Positions 53,901-63,196 are shown, counted from the stretch's first letter. The stretch: 64,000 nt of DNA from G963676655 sp963676655 (GCA_963676655.2 CAXXKX010000003.1:4464001-4528000); one strand, 5' to 3'. Notes: generated from the letters alone by a model not told the origin. Made by a program: numbers and translations.

Positions 53901-55064
53901 ATGAAGATAAATACTGATAAACAAAGCCATATTCCGATATATATCCAGATCAAAGAGGAAATGGAAAAATATATTAAGGATAACTCATTGGAAGAGGGGG
54001 ATGTCCTGCCTACTTTGTCAACGATTGCCGAAAGTTCATCCGTCAGTTTGCGAACCGCGCAAAAGGCGGTTCAGGAGATGATTGCCGACGGGACCTGCAG
54101 TCAATCCAGTTCCAGACGCTTGATCGTCGGGCGGAAACCGATGACTGTGACGGTGGCAAAACCGCGTGACGTATTTATTATCTGCGACCATGAAGGACGC
54201 GATACTTTTTATGATGACTATGTGACAATGCATATTATGTCCGGCATTCGTAAAGAGATCAATGCAATGGAGGATAAAGAAGTTGTTTTTGCTGGCAAGC
54301 AATTCGAGCAGTCACTGGATTTCTATTTAGCCAATCCCTGCATGAATATTCGCGGGGTCATCATGCTGCACTGGCAGGACCGCGAAAGCATGGTTAAGCT
54401 GGCGCTGGATTATCCGCAGGTAAAATTTGTTCATGTGAATTATGTTTTGCCCGATCTGGAAGAGTTGCCCGAAAATGTCTATGGTATTTTTAATGATGAT
54501 TTTGCCGGGGCTTATCAGGCGACCGAGTATTTATTGTCTAAAGGTTGCCGCAATCCGGTTTTTCTGGAGATACAGATCAAAGATGAGACTTATCGCGCCA
54601 GGCGCGAGGGATTTCTGGCCGCATTGCGCGATAACGAAATTTCCGGCAGGGTTTATATGCAGAAAGACCCAAATGGCACCTTGGATGAGCGGGTTGCAAT
54701 GCACTATCGTTTTTTTGCTGAAGTTGTTCGGGCAACCCCGAATGTTGACGGTGTCTTGACTTGTTACGATCCGATGGCTGAGGCGGTGAGGATTTTCATT
54801 AATGATCATGAACGATACAATAAGCTTGGTTTATTGAGTTATGACGGTTATATTGAAACGCGTTCAAGCAGTCTAAATACGATTTCTGTCCGTTACGCTG
54901 AAATGGGGCGAAAAGCGGTTAAGCTTTTAGATTCTCCTGAAAATAAGCCCAGGTTCCAACGCATTCTGCCGCAGTTAATTATTAAGAAACGTAATCGTAA
55001 CAAACTTGATATTAAAAAACTGTCGCAGGAAAAGGAGCCGGCTCTTGCTGAATTGATTACCTGA
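53901..55064 (+). CDS. GntR-type transcriptional regulator with LacI-like sensor domain (module 4)
   Basis: A 387 aa regulator. Residues 8-75 are a GntR winged helix (HIPIYIQIKEEMEKYIKDNS, LPTLSTIAESSSVSLRTAQK, VQEMIADGTC). The rest is LacI/GalR-like: PRDVFIICDHEGRDTFYDDY, NIRGVIMLHWQDRES, YGIFNDDFAGAYQATEYLLS, NVDGVLTCYDPMAEAVRIFI. The ATG with GAGGA six bases upstream is chosen over a TTG four codons earlier. It leads the module with a prepilin-like gene, a large secreted enzyme and two GH130 phosphorylases. Confidence 0.9.
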   Translation: MKINTDKQSHIPIYIQIKEEMEKYIKDNSLEEGDVLPTLSTIAESSSVSLRTAQKAVQEMIADGTCSQSSSRRLIVGRKPMTVTVAKPRDVFIICDHEGRDTFYDDYVTMHIMSGIRKEINAMEDKEVVFAGKQFEQSLDFYLANPCMNIRGVIMLHWQDRESMVKLALDYPQVKFVHVNYVLPDLEELPENVYGIFNDDFAGAYQATEYLLSKGCRNPVFLEIQIKDETYRARREGFLAALRDNEISGRVYMQKDPNGTLDERVAMHYRFFAEVVRATPNVDGVLTCYDPMAEAVRIFINDHERYNKLGLLSYDGYIETRSSSLNTISVRYAEMGRKAVKLLDSPENKPRFQRILPQLIIKKRNRNKLDIKKLSQEKEPALAELIT

Positions 55065-55222
55065 TAATTAATCGACAATTTCATATAATAATTTTTAACC
55101 ATTAAAGGAGTAAAATTTAAAGAAGGAAAGAAAATAATTTCTTAATCGAAATGGACAATAAGAAGAAAATAAACCTGAATTGATAACTTAGAGAATAAAA
55201 CATTGTAAAAGGAGACAAAGAG

Positions 55223-55885
55223 ATGAAAATTAAAGTTCAGATTCAATTGTTTACATTGATCGAGTTGCTGGTGGTAATTGCTATAATTGCGATTCTTGCT
55301 TCTATGTTGCTTCCTGCGCTAAATAAAGCCAGAGACAAGGCCCAGACAATATCCTGTGCCTCTAATATGAAGCAGATAGGAACCTGCTTTGCTTTTTATC
55401 TTGATGATAATGACAACATCTATCCTCCGGGTTATCTTCCGGGCGGCAGTCCGCAGCTTAGATGGCACCAGACTATTCCAAAATATTCTCCGGTTAAGAC
55501 GGACGTTATTTATTGGCAGGATATGCATGGTACGATGGGACGAATTCCCGGCGGCATTTGGAGCTGTCCCGCGTTTAAACCGCAGAACATTACCTCCACC
55601 TACATCCATGTCCGGGCGTTCAGTCATGAAGTCGGCTACAAGAAATCTGGTAAATTGAAAAAAATTCATCCCAAGAACATGGGCCCGTCACGTACCCCGA
55701 TGATGGTTGAAACAAAAATCAGCGACCTTTTCTATACCAATATCCTGGGATTTTCAATCGATTACCGGCACCAGAATGGAATGAACCGGTTGTTCTGCGA
55801 TGGTCATGTTCAGTACCGGAAATATATCTATCCACTGGAAAAATGGGGCCCGTTTGCGGTATTTACCTATGGTTTCGGGGAATGA
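55223..55885 (+). CDS. Prepilin-like protein, DUF1559-type (module 4)
   Basis: A 220 aa protein with leader MKIKVQIQL followed by FTLIELLVVIAII and LPALNKARDKAQTISCASNMKQIG. The residue before the mature Phe is Leu, not Gly. The C-terminal motif RHQNGMNRLFCDGHVQYR matches the other modules. An AAGGAG ribosome site lies nine bases upstream of the ATG. It lies between the GntR gene and the DUF6067-like secreted enzyme. Confidence 0.88.
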   Translation: MKIKVQIQLFTLIELLVVIAIIAILASMLLPALNKARDKAQTISCASNMKQIGTCFAFYLDDNDNIYPPGYLPGGSPQLRWHQTIPKYSPVKTDVIYWQDMHGTMGRIPGGIWSCPAFKPQNITSTYIHVRAFSHEVGYKKSGKLKKIHPKNMGPSRTPMMVETKISDLFYTNILGFSIDYRHQNGMNRLFCDGHVQYRKYIYPLEKWGPFAVFTYGFGE

Positions 55886-55958
55886 CCTTTGCAACACAGG
55901 CGGTCATATATATTCATATATTATGCTTTGGATTTATCTTAATTATCGCGATTAATTA

Positions 55959-56091
55959 AAAATTTTGTTTTCGCTCAGGACTATCCCTGATGCACGCATA
56001 GGAATAAAGTCAATATGTGATGTTTCTCTCCGCTTCCGTAGCACAAAGTGCGAAGTTTGAAGCGGTATATCGCCATCCGTCGTACGGATTA
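55959..56091 (+). repeat. Dispersed composite repeat, copy C
   Basis: 56027-56091 is nearly identical (62 of 65) to the inverted sequence of copy B at 41770. The left end 55959-56000 (AAAATTTTG...TATCCCTGATGCA) matches copy B's far end, but the hairpin-rich middle of copy B is missing. It ends 37 bp before the start codon of the large secreted enzyme, so it may affect its expression. Confidence 0.7.
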
Positions 56092-56128
56092 ATAACGTAA
56101 GAGTTCAATAAAAATAAGAAAAAATAAA

Positions 56129-59100
56129 ATGAAATTATCAAGAAAATTTTACCTGTTTTATGTAACTGCGGCAGTGGGTATCGGTGCGACTCGTGCTGAA
56201 TCAGCGGATATTTATCTCAAAAGTGATTTAGATAATCCGGCTTCGATTACTCAACTGAAAGGAACTTTCAAAGGAAAATTCACGTCTTCCAAAGACGGCG
56301 GTTTCTTTACCGGCGGCGGAAAGGGACAACGGATTGTTTTTCCGATCATCAATAAATTTCCGGTAAATAACGGCACGGTTGAATTCAGTTTCAAGCTCAA
56401 CGATCCGGCCCGGCTCAAGCCGGTTGTATTGTTCGACGTTCTCGGGTCGCCGCGCTGGTGGGACCGGTTTATTTTCATGGTGGCGCCGAAAAAGGATAAT
56501 AAACTGAGTTTGAAATATTCGATCAGCGTGACTAAAAATAAGCAATATGCCGGGCGCGAGGTCGTTTTTGATACTGACTTTGACTACAGTAAGTGGCATC
56601 ATATTGCTTTTTCATGGAAAAATATCAACAGCGGTAAACCAGATGTTGATTTAAAGCTCTATTTTGACGGTGTGCTGGTTAAGGAACGCAATGCTTTTGC
56701 CGCTAATATCAAGAATATCGCCAAGAAAATTCTGCTGTGCGGCGGCAACGATCCATTCGCGCCGGGTGCATCGGACTGTATTTCAATGAAGAACTTGAAA
56801 ATCTGGAGCAGTGTTCTGCCCCCGACCCGGATCATGCAGGCTGCCGGTAAAGCCGGAGACATGAAAATACCGGAAAAAGCATTTGCCGCGATTTCACCGG
56901 TTGCGGGCAAGGCCCCGGTTGTTGATGGCAAAATTGGCTCCGGTGAATGGAGTAATTACCAGACGCTTGGACCGTTTCGTGTGCTTCATGGCAAAGGACT
57001 TCTGGCGCAATGGCAAACTTATGTGAATGTTGCCTATGACAGCAATAAGTTGTATGTGGCATGGCAGGCGCTTGAAACCGGGCCGCCGCAAGGAGACGCC
57101 ATAGCGCGGGACGGACGCTTGTGGGCTCAGGATTCCATCGAACTTGTTTTCTCACCAAATGACAAGGATATTTATCATTTTATCGGTAATGCCTATAACT
57201 CGGTTTTCGACGAGTTATCCCGCGACGGCGGTAAAAGTTTCGATCCCGCCTGGAATGGCGCCTGGGAATACAAATCATCGTTTAATGCCGGTTCCTGGAC
57301 CGGAGAGTTGGCCATTGACTATAAAAAACTGGGTTTGAAAGCTCCTGTCGCGGGAGCCAGGTGGCGTTTCAATGTCTGCCGCAACGGGTTCCGGCCGCAA
57401 GCTCAGTCAATGTGGAACCATGGACGTAATTTTAAAGAACTCTCCTCGCTGGGCACTATTGAGTTTGGCGGCAGGAATACGATCATCAATAAAATTGATT
57501 TCGGCAAAATTATTGCCGGTTCAAACGATATTGGTTTGTCCTTGAACAATCCATGGAAACTGGATAATCCGCTGGACGTTTCGTTTTATGTCCGTAATGG
57601 TCCCGCGCTGGAAGTTTCATCGCTGAGGACTTCTCCCCGGCGTTCAAACGGCACGCTCGACTTTGCTTTTTATGTACCTGAAGCCGGTACTCAGCAGTGC
57701 CTGTTGCAGATCAAGGATAATAAAAGCGGTAAAACTTTGCTGTCGACTCCGTTGTTTGTGGCGGTAAAGCAGCCGTTGATGGTTAAGTTGAACAATGATT
57801 TTTATGCCGGAAAAGTTAATGCCCGGATTGACGCCGACCGGATAAAGAAAGATTTTGCACGCGGCGAATTAAAAGTACTGAACAAAAAAAGCAAAGTGTT
57901 GTTCAGTCGTGAATTCACGCAGCGTCGGATTAATATCGAAGTCCCGCTGAAAAATATTGTTCCGGGTGAATATGCTATGGACGTCTGCCTTAAGGATGCA
58001 GCGGGTAAAACCGTGGTTTCCAGATCGGATGATTTTACCGTACCCGGCAGGCCGCCTTATATATCTAAAAAGGCCGGAACGAAAAATTATACGAAAATAT
58101 GGGGGCAACTGCTGAAGCTGCAGGGACAAAGCATCTCATGCTGGAACCGTAAATACACTTACAATAATACATTGTTCCCGGTATCGATGATTTCCAACGG
58201 CGGCGATGTTCTGGCTGGAGCTCCTTATTTCAGGTATGTCGTCGGCGGGATTGCTCACGCTCTGAAAAGCGCCAAGTTTAAAATAACAAGTAATACGCCG
58301 GAAAAAATAACCGCGGAGGTTGCGGCGGCGGATAAGTATCTGGATATTCAAGGTTCAATTACCTTTGAATATGACGGAATCATTATTTACAAGCTGAATG
58401 TTGTTCCGAAAAAGCAAATTGTCTTCGGTTCGCTCAAATTACAGTTTCCGCTGGCTTCAGCTTCAGCCAATTATGTCTTTATCGGTAACGAATTGCAGTT
58501 TACCAGGGATTATAATATTATCGGTAAAAAGCCGGGTTGGGAAAAAGGTTATAAGTTTGAACCGATGATCGGAGTGGGCGATGCTGACCGTGCGATGTTC
58601 TGGTTCTGTGAATCGGATGAGGGCTGGAAACCCTATGACCGCAAGGATACCATCACGGTTAAGAGAACCGCAAAAAATGTTATTTTCTCGCTCAATATTC
58701 TTGAAAAATCATCCCTCAAAAAAGCGCTGAAGATGAGCTGCGGCTTTATCTGCTCGCCGTTTAAACCGGTGAAACGCAGGATTGACGATTTAAAAGAATT
58801 CCATTTCTGGCCGGGCGGACCGTTTTATGCCGCGAAAAACTATAATTACGAGAGATTCAACCTGAAAAAGGCGGCCAAGCTTGGTGCGAAAATAATCGGT
58901 CTGCATGAGTGGTGGTCCAAATATTACGGCGGTTTTGAGCCGTTTGACCCTGAATCCTTGAAAAAATTTGTCAACCACGCTCATAAGCTGGGATTACGGG
59001 TTGTCCTCTATCGTTCCGCGATGGAAAATGTCGCGGCCCCCAGTATGGCTTACTTCGGGGATCACTGGCTGACATATCCGGTCGCCGGATTCAGCAAATA

Positions 59101-60085
59101 CAGCGGTATTGCCCGGGACGCGGCTTCTACCGCGGTGGTACGTTGCCCTGAAGGTCCGGAATATATCGACTGGTATGTCGGCTCCTGCCGGGAGTTGGTA
59201 AGACAGTATGGCATAGACGGTTTTTATTATGACTTCGGCGTCAGTCCCTGCATCAACCCGTTGCACGGCTGCGGCTACGAACCGGAAGACAGTAAATATG
59301 CCTACAGCAGAAAAAGAGGCGAAGAAACCGCGACCATCGGAGTCGATATCATGTCGGATGATTGTAAATACAACAATCGCCGTCCTACCTGGCCCGTCCT
59401 GAAGCATCGCGAGCTTTGGCGGCGCATGTATAATATGATCAAGGAAGAAAAGGGCGACCGCGGAATCATCACGGCCCATGTCTCTAAGCCGGGTAACGCG
59501 ACCTATACCACTTTTGTCGACAGCGTTCTGCATTCCGAACATGCGGCATGTTATCTGCCTGACGGCAAACTGCCTTCGCTTGAACAGTACCGCCTATTCT
59601 TCTCAAGAGCGTATACCGGCCTGCCGGGAGAAGTCATTGCATTGAAGAAACATAAAGATACCGAGGCGTTGATGAGTATATCCATGCTGCATGGTGAGTG
59701 GAGCAGACCCGGCACTTTCGGCTTGAGCGCCCGCTTCAAGGATGTGGATAACCGGCATACTGTGAACGCCTGGAAAGCATTGGGCAGCTTCGGCGTCGAT
59801 AACGCCGAATGGCGCCCGTACTGGGGCAAACAGCCTGATGCGTCAGTTGTTCCTGCCGGTAAAGCTTATATCAGTTACTGGAAAAAGCCGGAAGGCTTGC
59901 TGATGGTTGTCTCCAATCCGTCCGGTTCGGCTCAAAATGTCAAAGTCAGCTTGAAAGGCGCCGCGACTGGATTTAAACAGGCAATTGATGCGGTAAACGG
60001 TAAGACGCTTTCGGCATTAAACGGTGGAGTTCTGTCTTTACCGCTGAAGGCCCAGTCATACAAAATCATTCTGCTGAAAAAATAA
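56129..60085 (+). CDS. Very large secreted multidomain enzyme, LamG + CBM9-like + DUF6067-like barrel
   Basis: A 1318 aa exported protein (signal peptide ending near TRAES). Residues 30-245 are LamG/concanavalin-like (NGTVEFSFKLND, DYSKWHHIAFSW, DLKLYFDGVLV). Residues 260-450 are CBM9-like (VDGKIGSGEWSNYQ, LWAQDSIELVFSPND, WTGELAIDYKKLGL). After beta-rich linkers, residues 870-1230 form a TIM-barrel-like catalytic region related to DUF6067/GH123-type proteins (FHFWPGGPFY, AKIIGLHEWWSKYYGGFEPF, YGIDGFYYDFGVSPC with acidic candidates, IITAHVSKPGNATYT). The activity is unknown. It is followed at 31 bp by two GH130 genes, so a mannose- or hexosamine-containing glycan is plausible. Confidence 0.75.
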   Translation: MKLSRKFYLFYVTAAVGIGATRAESADIYLKSDLDNPASITQLKGTFKGKFTSSKDGGFFTGGGKGQRIVFPIINKFPVNNGTVEFSFKLNDPARLKPVVLFDVLGSPRWWDRFIFMVAPKKDNKLSLKYSISVTKNKQYAGREVVFDTDFDYSKWHHIAFSWKNINSGKPDVDLKLYFDGVLVKERNAFAANIKNIAKKILLCGGNDPFAPGASDCISMKNLKIWSSVLPPTRIMQAAGKAGDMKIPEKAFAAISPVAGKAPVVDGKIGSGEWSNYQTLGPFRVLHGKGLLAQWQTYVNVAYDSNKLYVAWQALETGPPQGDAIARDGRLWAQDSIELVFSPNDKDIYHFIGNAYNSVFDELSRDGGKSFDPAWNGAWEYKSSFNAGSWTGELAIDYKKLGLKAPVAGARWRFNVCRNGFRPQAQSMWNHGRNFKELSSLGTIEFGGRNTIINKIDFGKIIAGSNDIGLSLNNPWKLDNPLDVSFYVRNGPALEVSSLRTSPRRSNGTLDFAFYVPEAGTQQCLLQIKDNKSGKTLLSTPLFVAVKQPLMVKLNNDFYAGKVNARIDADRIKKDFARGELKVLNKKSKVLFSREFTQRRINIEVPLKNIVPGEYAMDVCLKDAAGKTVVSRSDDFTVPGRPPYISKKAGTKNYTKIWGQLLKLQGQSISCWNRKYTYNNTLFPVSMISNGGDVLAGAPYFRYVVGGIAHALKSAKFKITSNTPEKITAEVAAADKYLDIQGSITFEYDGIIIYKLNVVPKKQIVFGSLKLQFPLASASANYVFIGNELQFTRDYNIIGKKPGWEKGYKFEPMIGVGDADRAMFWFCESDEGWKPYDRKDTITVKRTAKNVIFSLNILEKSSLKKALKMSCGFICSPFKPVKRRIDDLKEFHFWPGGPFYAAKNYNYERFNLKKAAKLGAKIIGLHEWWSKYYGGFEPFDPESLKKFVNHAHKLGLRVVLYRSAMENVAAPSMAYFGDHWLTYPVAGFSKYSGIARDAASTAVVRCPEGPEYIDWYVGSCRELVRQYGIDGFYYDFGVSPCINPLHGCGYEPEDSKYAYSRKRGEETATIGVDIMSDDCKYNNRRPTWPVLKHRELWRRMYNMIKEEKGDRGIITAHVSKPGNATYTTFVDSVLHSEHAACYLPDGKLPSLEQYRLFFSRAYTGLPGEVIALKKHKDTEALMSISMLHGEWSRPGTFGLSARFKDVDNRHTVNAWKALGSFGVDNAEWRPYWGKQPDASVVPAGKAYISYWKKPEGLLMVVSNPSGSAQNVKVSLKGAATGFKQAIDAVNGKTLSALNGGVLSLPLKAQSYKIILLKK

Positions 60086-60116
60086 GCTCGGCAGTTATTA
60101 ACTACAAGGGAAAAAT

Positions 60117-61118
60117 ATGAAGCTTAAACGTTACAACGGTAACCCGGTTATCTCTCCCAATCCGGAAAACCAGTGGGAGAAGTTGGTTACCACCAACCCG
60201 GCGGCCTGGTATGAAAAGGAGGAAGGTAAAGTATATATGCTTTACCGGGCAGCCGGCGATGACAAGGAACACAAAATCCATTTGGGGCTTGCCGTAAGCG
60301 ATAATGGGTTTGATTTTGAGCGGGTTTCCGATTCTCCAGTACTTTCTCCATTGAGTGGTGCTATTGACGGAGGTGCGATTGAAGACCCGCGCATTGTGAA
60401 ATTCGGTGAGTGGTATTACGTGACCTATGCGTCGCGTCCGTTCAAGAACGGCCAGTACTGGGCCGGTGGCAACCACGATAAATATACGGTTAGAAAGGAA
60501 TCTGATCTGCCTGCTCCTTTTAACTCTAATTCTATCAGTACATGCCTGGCGTTTACAAAGGATTTCCGGGAATGGATTCGTGCCGGGATCATGACCTCGC
60601 CTGACGTTCACGATCATGACGTGATCATTTTTCCGGAAAAAATCGGCGGAAAGTTCGCGGTGATGCATCGCCCTGATTTTGGCGATGGCGAACCGTTGGG
60701 TATATGGTTGTCTCTTTGTAGCAATCCACTGCGACTGGAGGATTCCGTATTACTGGCCAAAGCCGAATACGATTGGGAAGGCTGGAAGATCGGCGGAAAT
60801 TGTCCGCCTGTCAAAACGGATGCCGGCTGGCTGGTCATTTATCATGGAGTGGGTTATGACCGGTTTTACCGACTAGGCGCAATGCTCCTTGACCTGGAAG
60901 ATCCACGTAAGATAACGGCACGGACTTCTGAGCCGATATTCGAGCCGGAAGAGTGGTATGAACTCGACGGACACCATAATTACAAAGGGGTGGTTTTTCC
61001 CTGCGGCAACGTGGTGATAGACGGCGAGCTGATCGTTTATTATGGCGGAGCGGACAAATATGTCGGCGCGGCATCGTGTGAATTAAGTGAAATAGTGAAT
61101 TTTTTATTGGATAAATAA
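60117..61118 (+). CDS. GH130 family glycoside phosphorylase/hydrolase, copy 1
   Basis: A 333 aa five-bladed beta-propeller enzyme of the GH130 family, which phosphorolyses or hydrolyses beta-mannosides. Family signals are RYNGNPVISP at the N-terminus, GAIEDPRIVKFGEWYYVTY (blade with the catalytic-region Asp-Pro-Arg), DHDVIIFPEKIGGKFAVMHR, GGNCPPVKTDAGWLVIYHGV and the ending VIDGELIVYYGGADKYVG. No signal peptide, so it acts on imported oligosaccharides. It lies five bases before its paralog. Confidence 0.92.
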   Translation: MKLKRYNGNPVISPNPENQWEKLVTTNPAAWYEKEEGKVYMLYRAAGDDKEHKIHLGLAVSDNGFDFERVSDSPVLSPLSGAIDGGAIEDPRIVKFGEWYYVTYASRPFKNGQYWAGGNHDKYTVRKESDLPAPFNSNSISTCLAFTKDFREWIRAGIMTSPDVHDHDVIIFPEKIGGKFAVMHRPDFGDGEPLGIWLSLCSNPLRLEDSVLLAKAEYDWEGWKIGGNCPPVKTDAGWLVIYHGVGYDRFYRLGAMLLDLEDPRKITARTSEPIFEPEEWYELDGHHNYKGVVFPCGNVVIDGELIVYYGGADKYVGAASCELSEIVNFLLDK

Positions 61119-61122
61119 ACTT

Positions 61123-62124
61123 ATGTTGAAGAAATATTCGGGCAATCCTGTCCTTAGTAAAAAAGATGTCCCGTACGACAGTCAACTGGTATTCAATGCC
61201 GGAATTACCAAATTCCAGGGCAAATATGTTATGGCTTTCCGTAATGATTACGGTTCGGACCAACAGGTCTGGATAGAGCATTTCAAAAAATATCCGGATT
61301 ACCCGCCGGTCAAGGGAGTTTCTTTCCCGCCGTTATATACGAATATCGGCCTGGCTTTCAGCGATGACGGCATCAACTGGCAGGTCCGGGAAAAACCGTG
61401 TTTTGAAATGAAATCTGAAACCATGACCCACGCTTATGATCCGCGTTTGACGGTTATTGACGGCCGGGTATACATGTGTTTTGCGGTCAATACCCCGTGG
61501 GGCGTCCGCGGCGGGATTGCGGTAACCGATGATTTCGATGACTTTGAAATCCTTACCATGACAGTGCCGGATAATCGCAACATGGTGCTTTTCCCTGAAA
61601 AGATAAATGATAAATTTATCCGCCTCGAACGTCCGTTTCCGGTCTATGGCAGATCGGAAGAGGAAACCTTTGATATCTGGATATCCCAGTCTCCGGACTG
61701 CATTTTCTGGGGACAGCATGAATTATTGCTGGGCACTGAACAAATTTCCTGGTGCAACAGCAAGATCGGGCCGGCGGCACCGCCGGTTAAAACCTCGAAA
61801 GGATGGTTGACCACATTTCACGCGGTAAACAAGGTTAATCGGGAAATCCCGGCCTGGCATCCGAAATGGAACAAGGTTTATTACGGCGGTTTAATGCTTC
61901 TGGATCTGGATGATCCGACAAAAATAATCGGCATCTGTAAGGCCCCGATTCTGTCGCCGGACCAGCCGTATGATGAATACGGGTTCCGGGGCGAAGTAAT
62001 CTTTCCCGGCGGAATGATTCTGGAGGATTCCGGCGAAGTCAAAATCTACTACGGCGCCGCCGATTCGGTAGAATGCCTCGCAACGGCCCATGTTGACGAT
62101 TTGCTGGCGCTATGCGGGGTTTAA
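61123..62124 (+). CDS. GH130 family glycoside phosphorylase/hydrolase, copy 2
   Basis: A 333 aa paralog of the preceding gene, diverged in detail: KYSGNPVLSKKDVP, THAYDPRLTVIDGRVYMCFA (DPR kept), NMVLFPEKINDKFIRLERPF, IGPAAPPVKTSKGWLTTFHA and GGMILEDSGEVKIYYGAADS. The insertion YGSDQQVWIEHFKKYPDYPP near residue 45 is not in copy 1, suggesting a different acceptor specificity. Same cytoplasmic operon. Confidence 0.92.
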   Translation: MLKKYSGNPVLSKKDVPYDSQLVFNAGITKFQGKYVMAFRNDYGSDQQVWIEHFKKYPDYPPVKGVSFPPLYTNIGLAFSDDGINWQVREKPCFEMKSETMTHAYDPRLTVIDGRVYMCFAVNTPWGVRGGIAVTDDFDDFEILTMTVPDNRNMVLFPEKINDKFIRLERPFPVYGRSEEETFDIWISQSPDCIFWGQHELLLGTEQISWCNSKIGPAAPPVKTSKGWLTTFHAVNKVNREIPAWHPKWNKVYYGGLMLLDLDDPTKIIGICKAPILSPDQPYDEYGFRGEVIFPGGMILEDSGEVKIYYGAADSVECLATAHVDDLLALCGV

Positions 62125-62195
62125 AACTTTCTAACTTGCATTAGGAATTGATGCCTGTATATTTCTTCTGGATTCACAACAAACAGGAGTATATT

Positions 62196-63191
62196 ATGGG
62201 TGCGCAGTTGAAACGCATGGAAGTCACAGACAAAGGCTGTTATTATCATATCGCACAAAAAGCGGCCGGGCTGGTTGACAATGATGACAATAACTATCCT
62301 CTGACCAAAGAAGACAAAGCATTTGGGATGGAAGTGTTGCAAAATACCGCCGGTCGGTATCTAATTGAAATTATAAGTACTGCCTGGATGGGGAATCATT
62401 TTCACTTGATTTTGTATGTTCCGGGAACCGATAATCTGCCATCCAGCCAATTTATAGCTGATCGCTACAATAATTATTACAAGTCAATGGAAAATAATTT
62501 TCAATACAATGAAAAAAATATGCCGCAGATCAAGCCTGGAGACCGGAAGGCCTGTCGCAAGACCGGAATGAAAATGTGCGACTTAGGTAATTTCATGCGG
62601 GTATTTCAACGCCGTTTTGCAGGTAATTTCAACAAACTGCATGATTACAGCGGGCATCTTTGGTGCGGAAGGTACAAAAGTACTATTCTGGAATCGGGCC
62701 CGGCGCTCGAAGCTGCCATGATGTATGTGGAACTTAATCCCGTTCGCAATCACATTGTCGAAAGTCCGGATGATTACCCCTATACGACCTGGGGTAATTA
62801 TTGCGCGACCGGCAAACATCTTTTTCAGGAGAACTTTGTCAAACATCTGCAGCAAAGCTGTTCAGTTCCCGGCGCTGATGCCTGGACCGACGAAGAGACT
62901 TTCGCGTACTTCGGGAATGAAATGAAGCGGATCATTGCTTATGAGTCAAACGCATCGGAAGATGAACTGTTAAAATGCGATAAAGGCCGCTACAAGTCGT
63001 TTCCGATCCAGTTTCTCAAGTCCACTCGAAATTTTACTGCCGGCGGTATTATTGGCTCGCGAGAGTTTATTCGTGAAACCGCATCGCGTTACTACGATCC
63101 GAAAAAAGTAGAGAAGAAGCAAATGGCCAAGGGCCCCGGTCCGTCCGGCGATCAATTATTCAGTTTCCGGAAACTTCAGTGCCGTAAATAA
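62196..63191 (+). CDS. REP-associated tyrosine transposase (RAYT, Y1 HUH family)
   Basis: A 331 aa protein starting at an ATG with AGGAG seven bases upstream; 16 upstream in-frame codons are discarded. The HUH metal motif is MGNHFHLIL (His68, His70). The candidate catalytic tyrosine is Tyr177 in MMYVELNPVR, equivalent by position to the Tyr of the VDYIYINP segment of E. coli TnpA-REP. GHLWCGRYKSTIL is also typical. RAYTs are usually single-copy and linked to REP palindromes, not flanked by IS ends; no terminal repeats are seen here. The dispersed palindromes elsewhere in the window are candidate substrates. Confidence 0.85.
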   Translation: MGAQLKRMEVTDKGCYYHIAQKAAGLVDNDDNNYPLTKEDKAFGMEVLQNTAGRYLIEIISTAWMGNHFHLILYVPGTDNLPSSQFIADRYNNYYKSMENNFQYNEKNMPQIKPGDRKACRKTGMKMCDLGNFMRVFQRRFAGNFNKLHDYSGHLWCGRYKSTILESGPALEAAMMYVELNPVRNHIVESPDDYPYTTWGNYCATGKHLFQENFVKHLQQSCSVPGADAWTDEETFAYFGNEMKRIIAYESNASEDELLKCDKGRYKSFPIQFLKSTRNFTAGGIIGSREFIRETASRYYDPKKVEKKQMAKGPGPSGDQLFSFRKLQCRK

Positions 63192-63196
63192 TCAGC

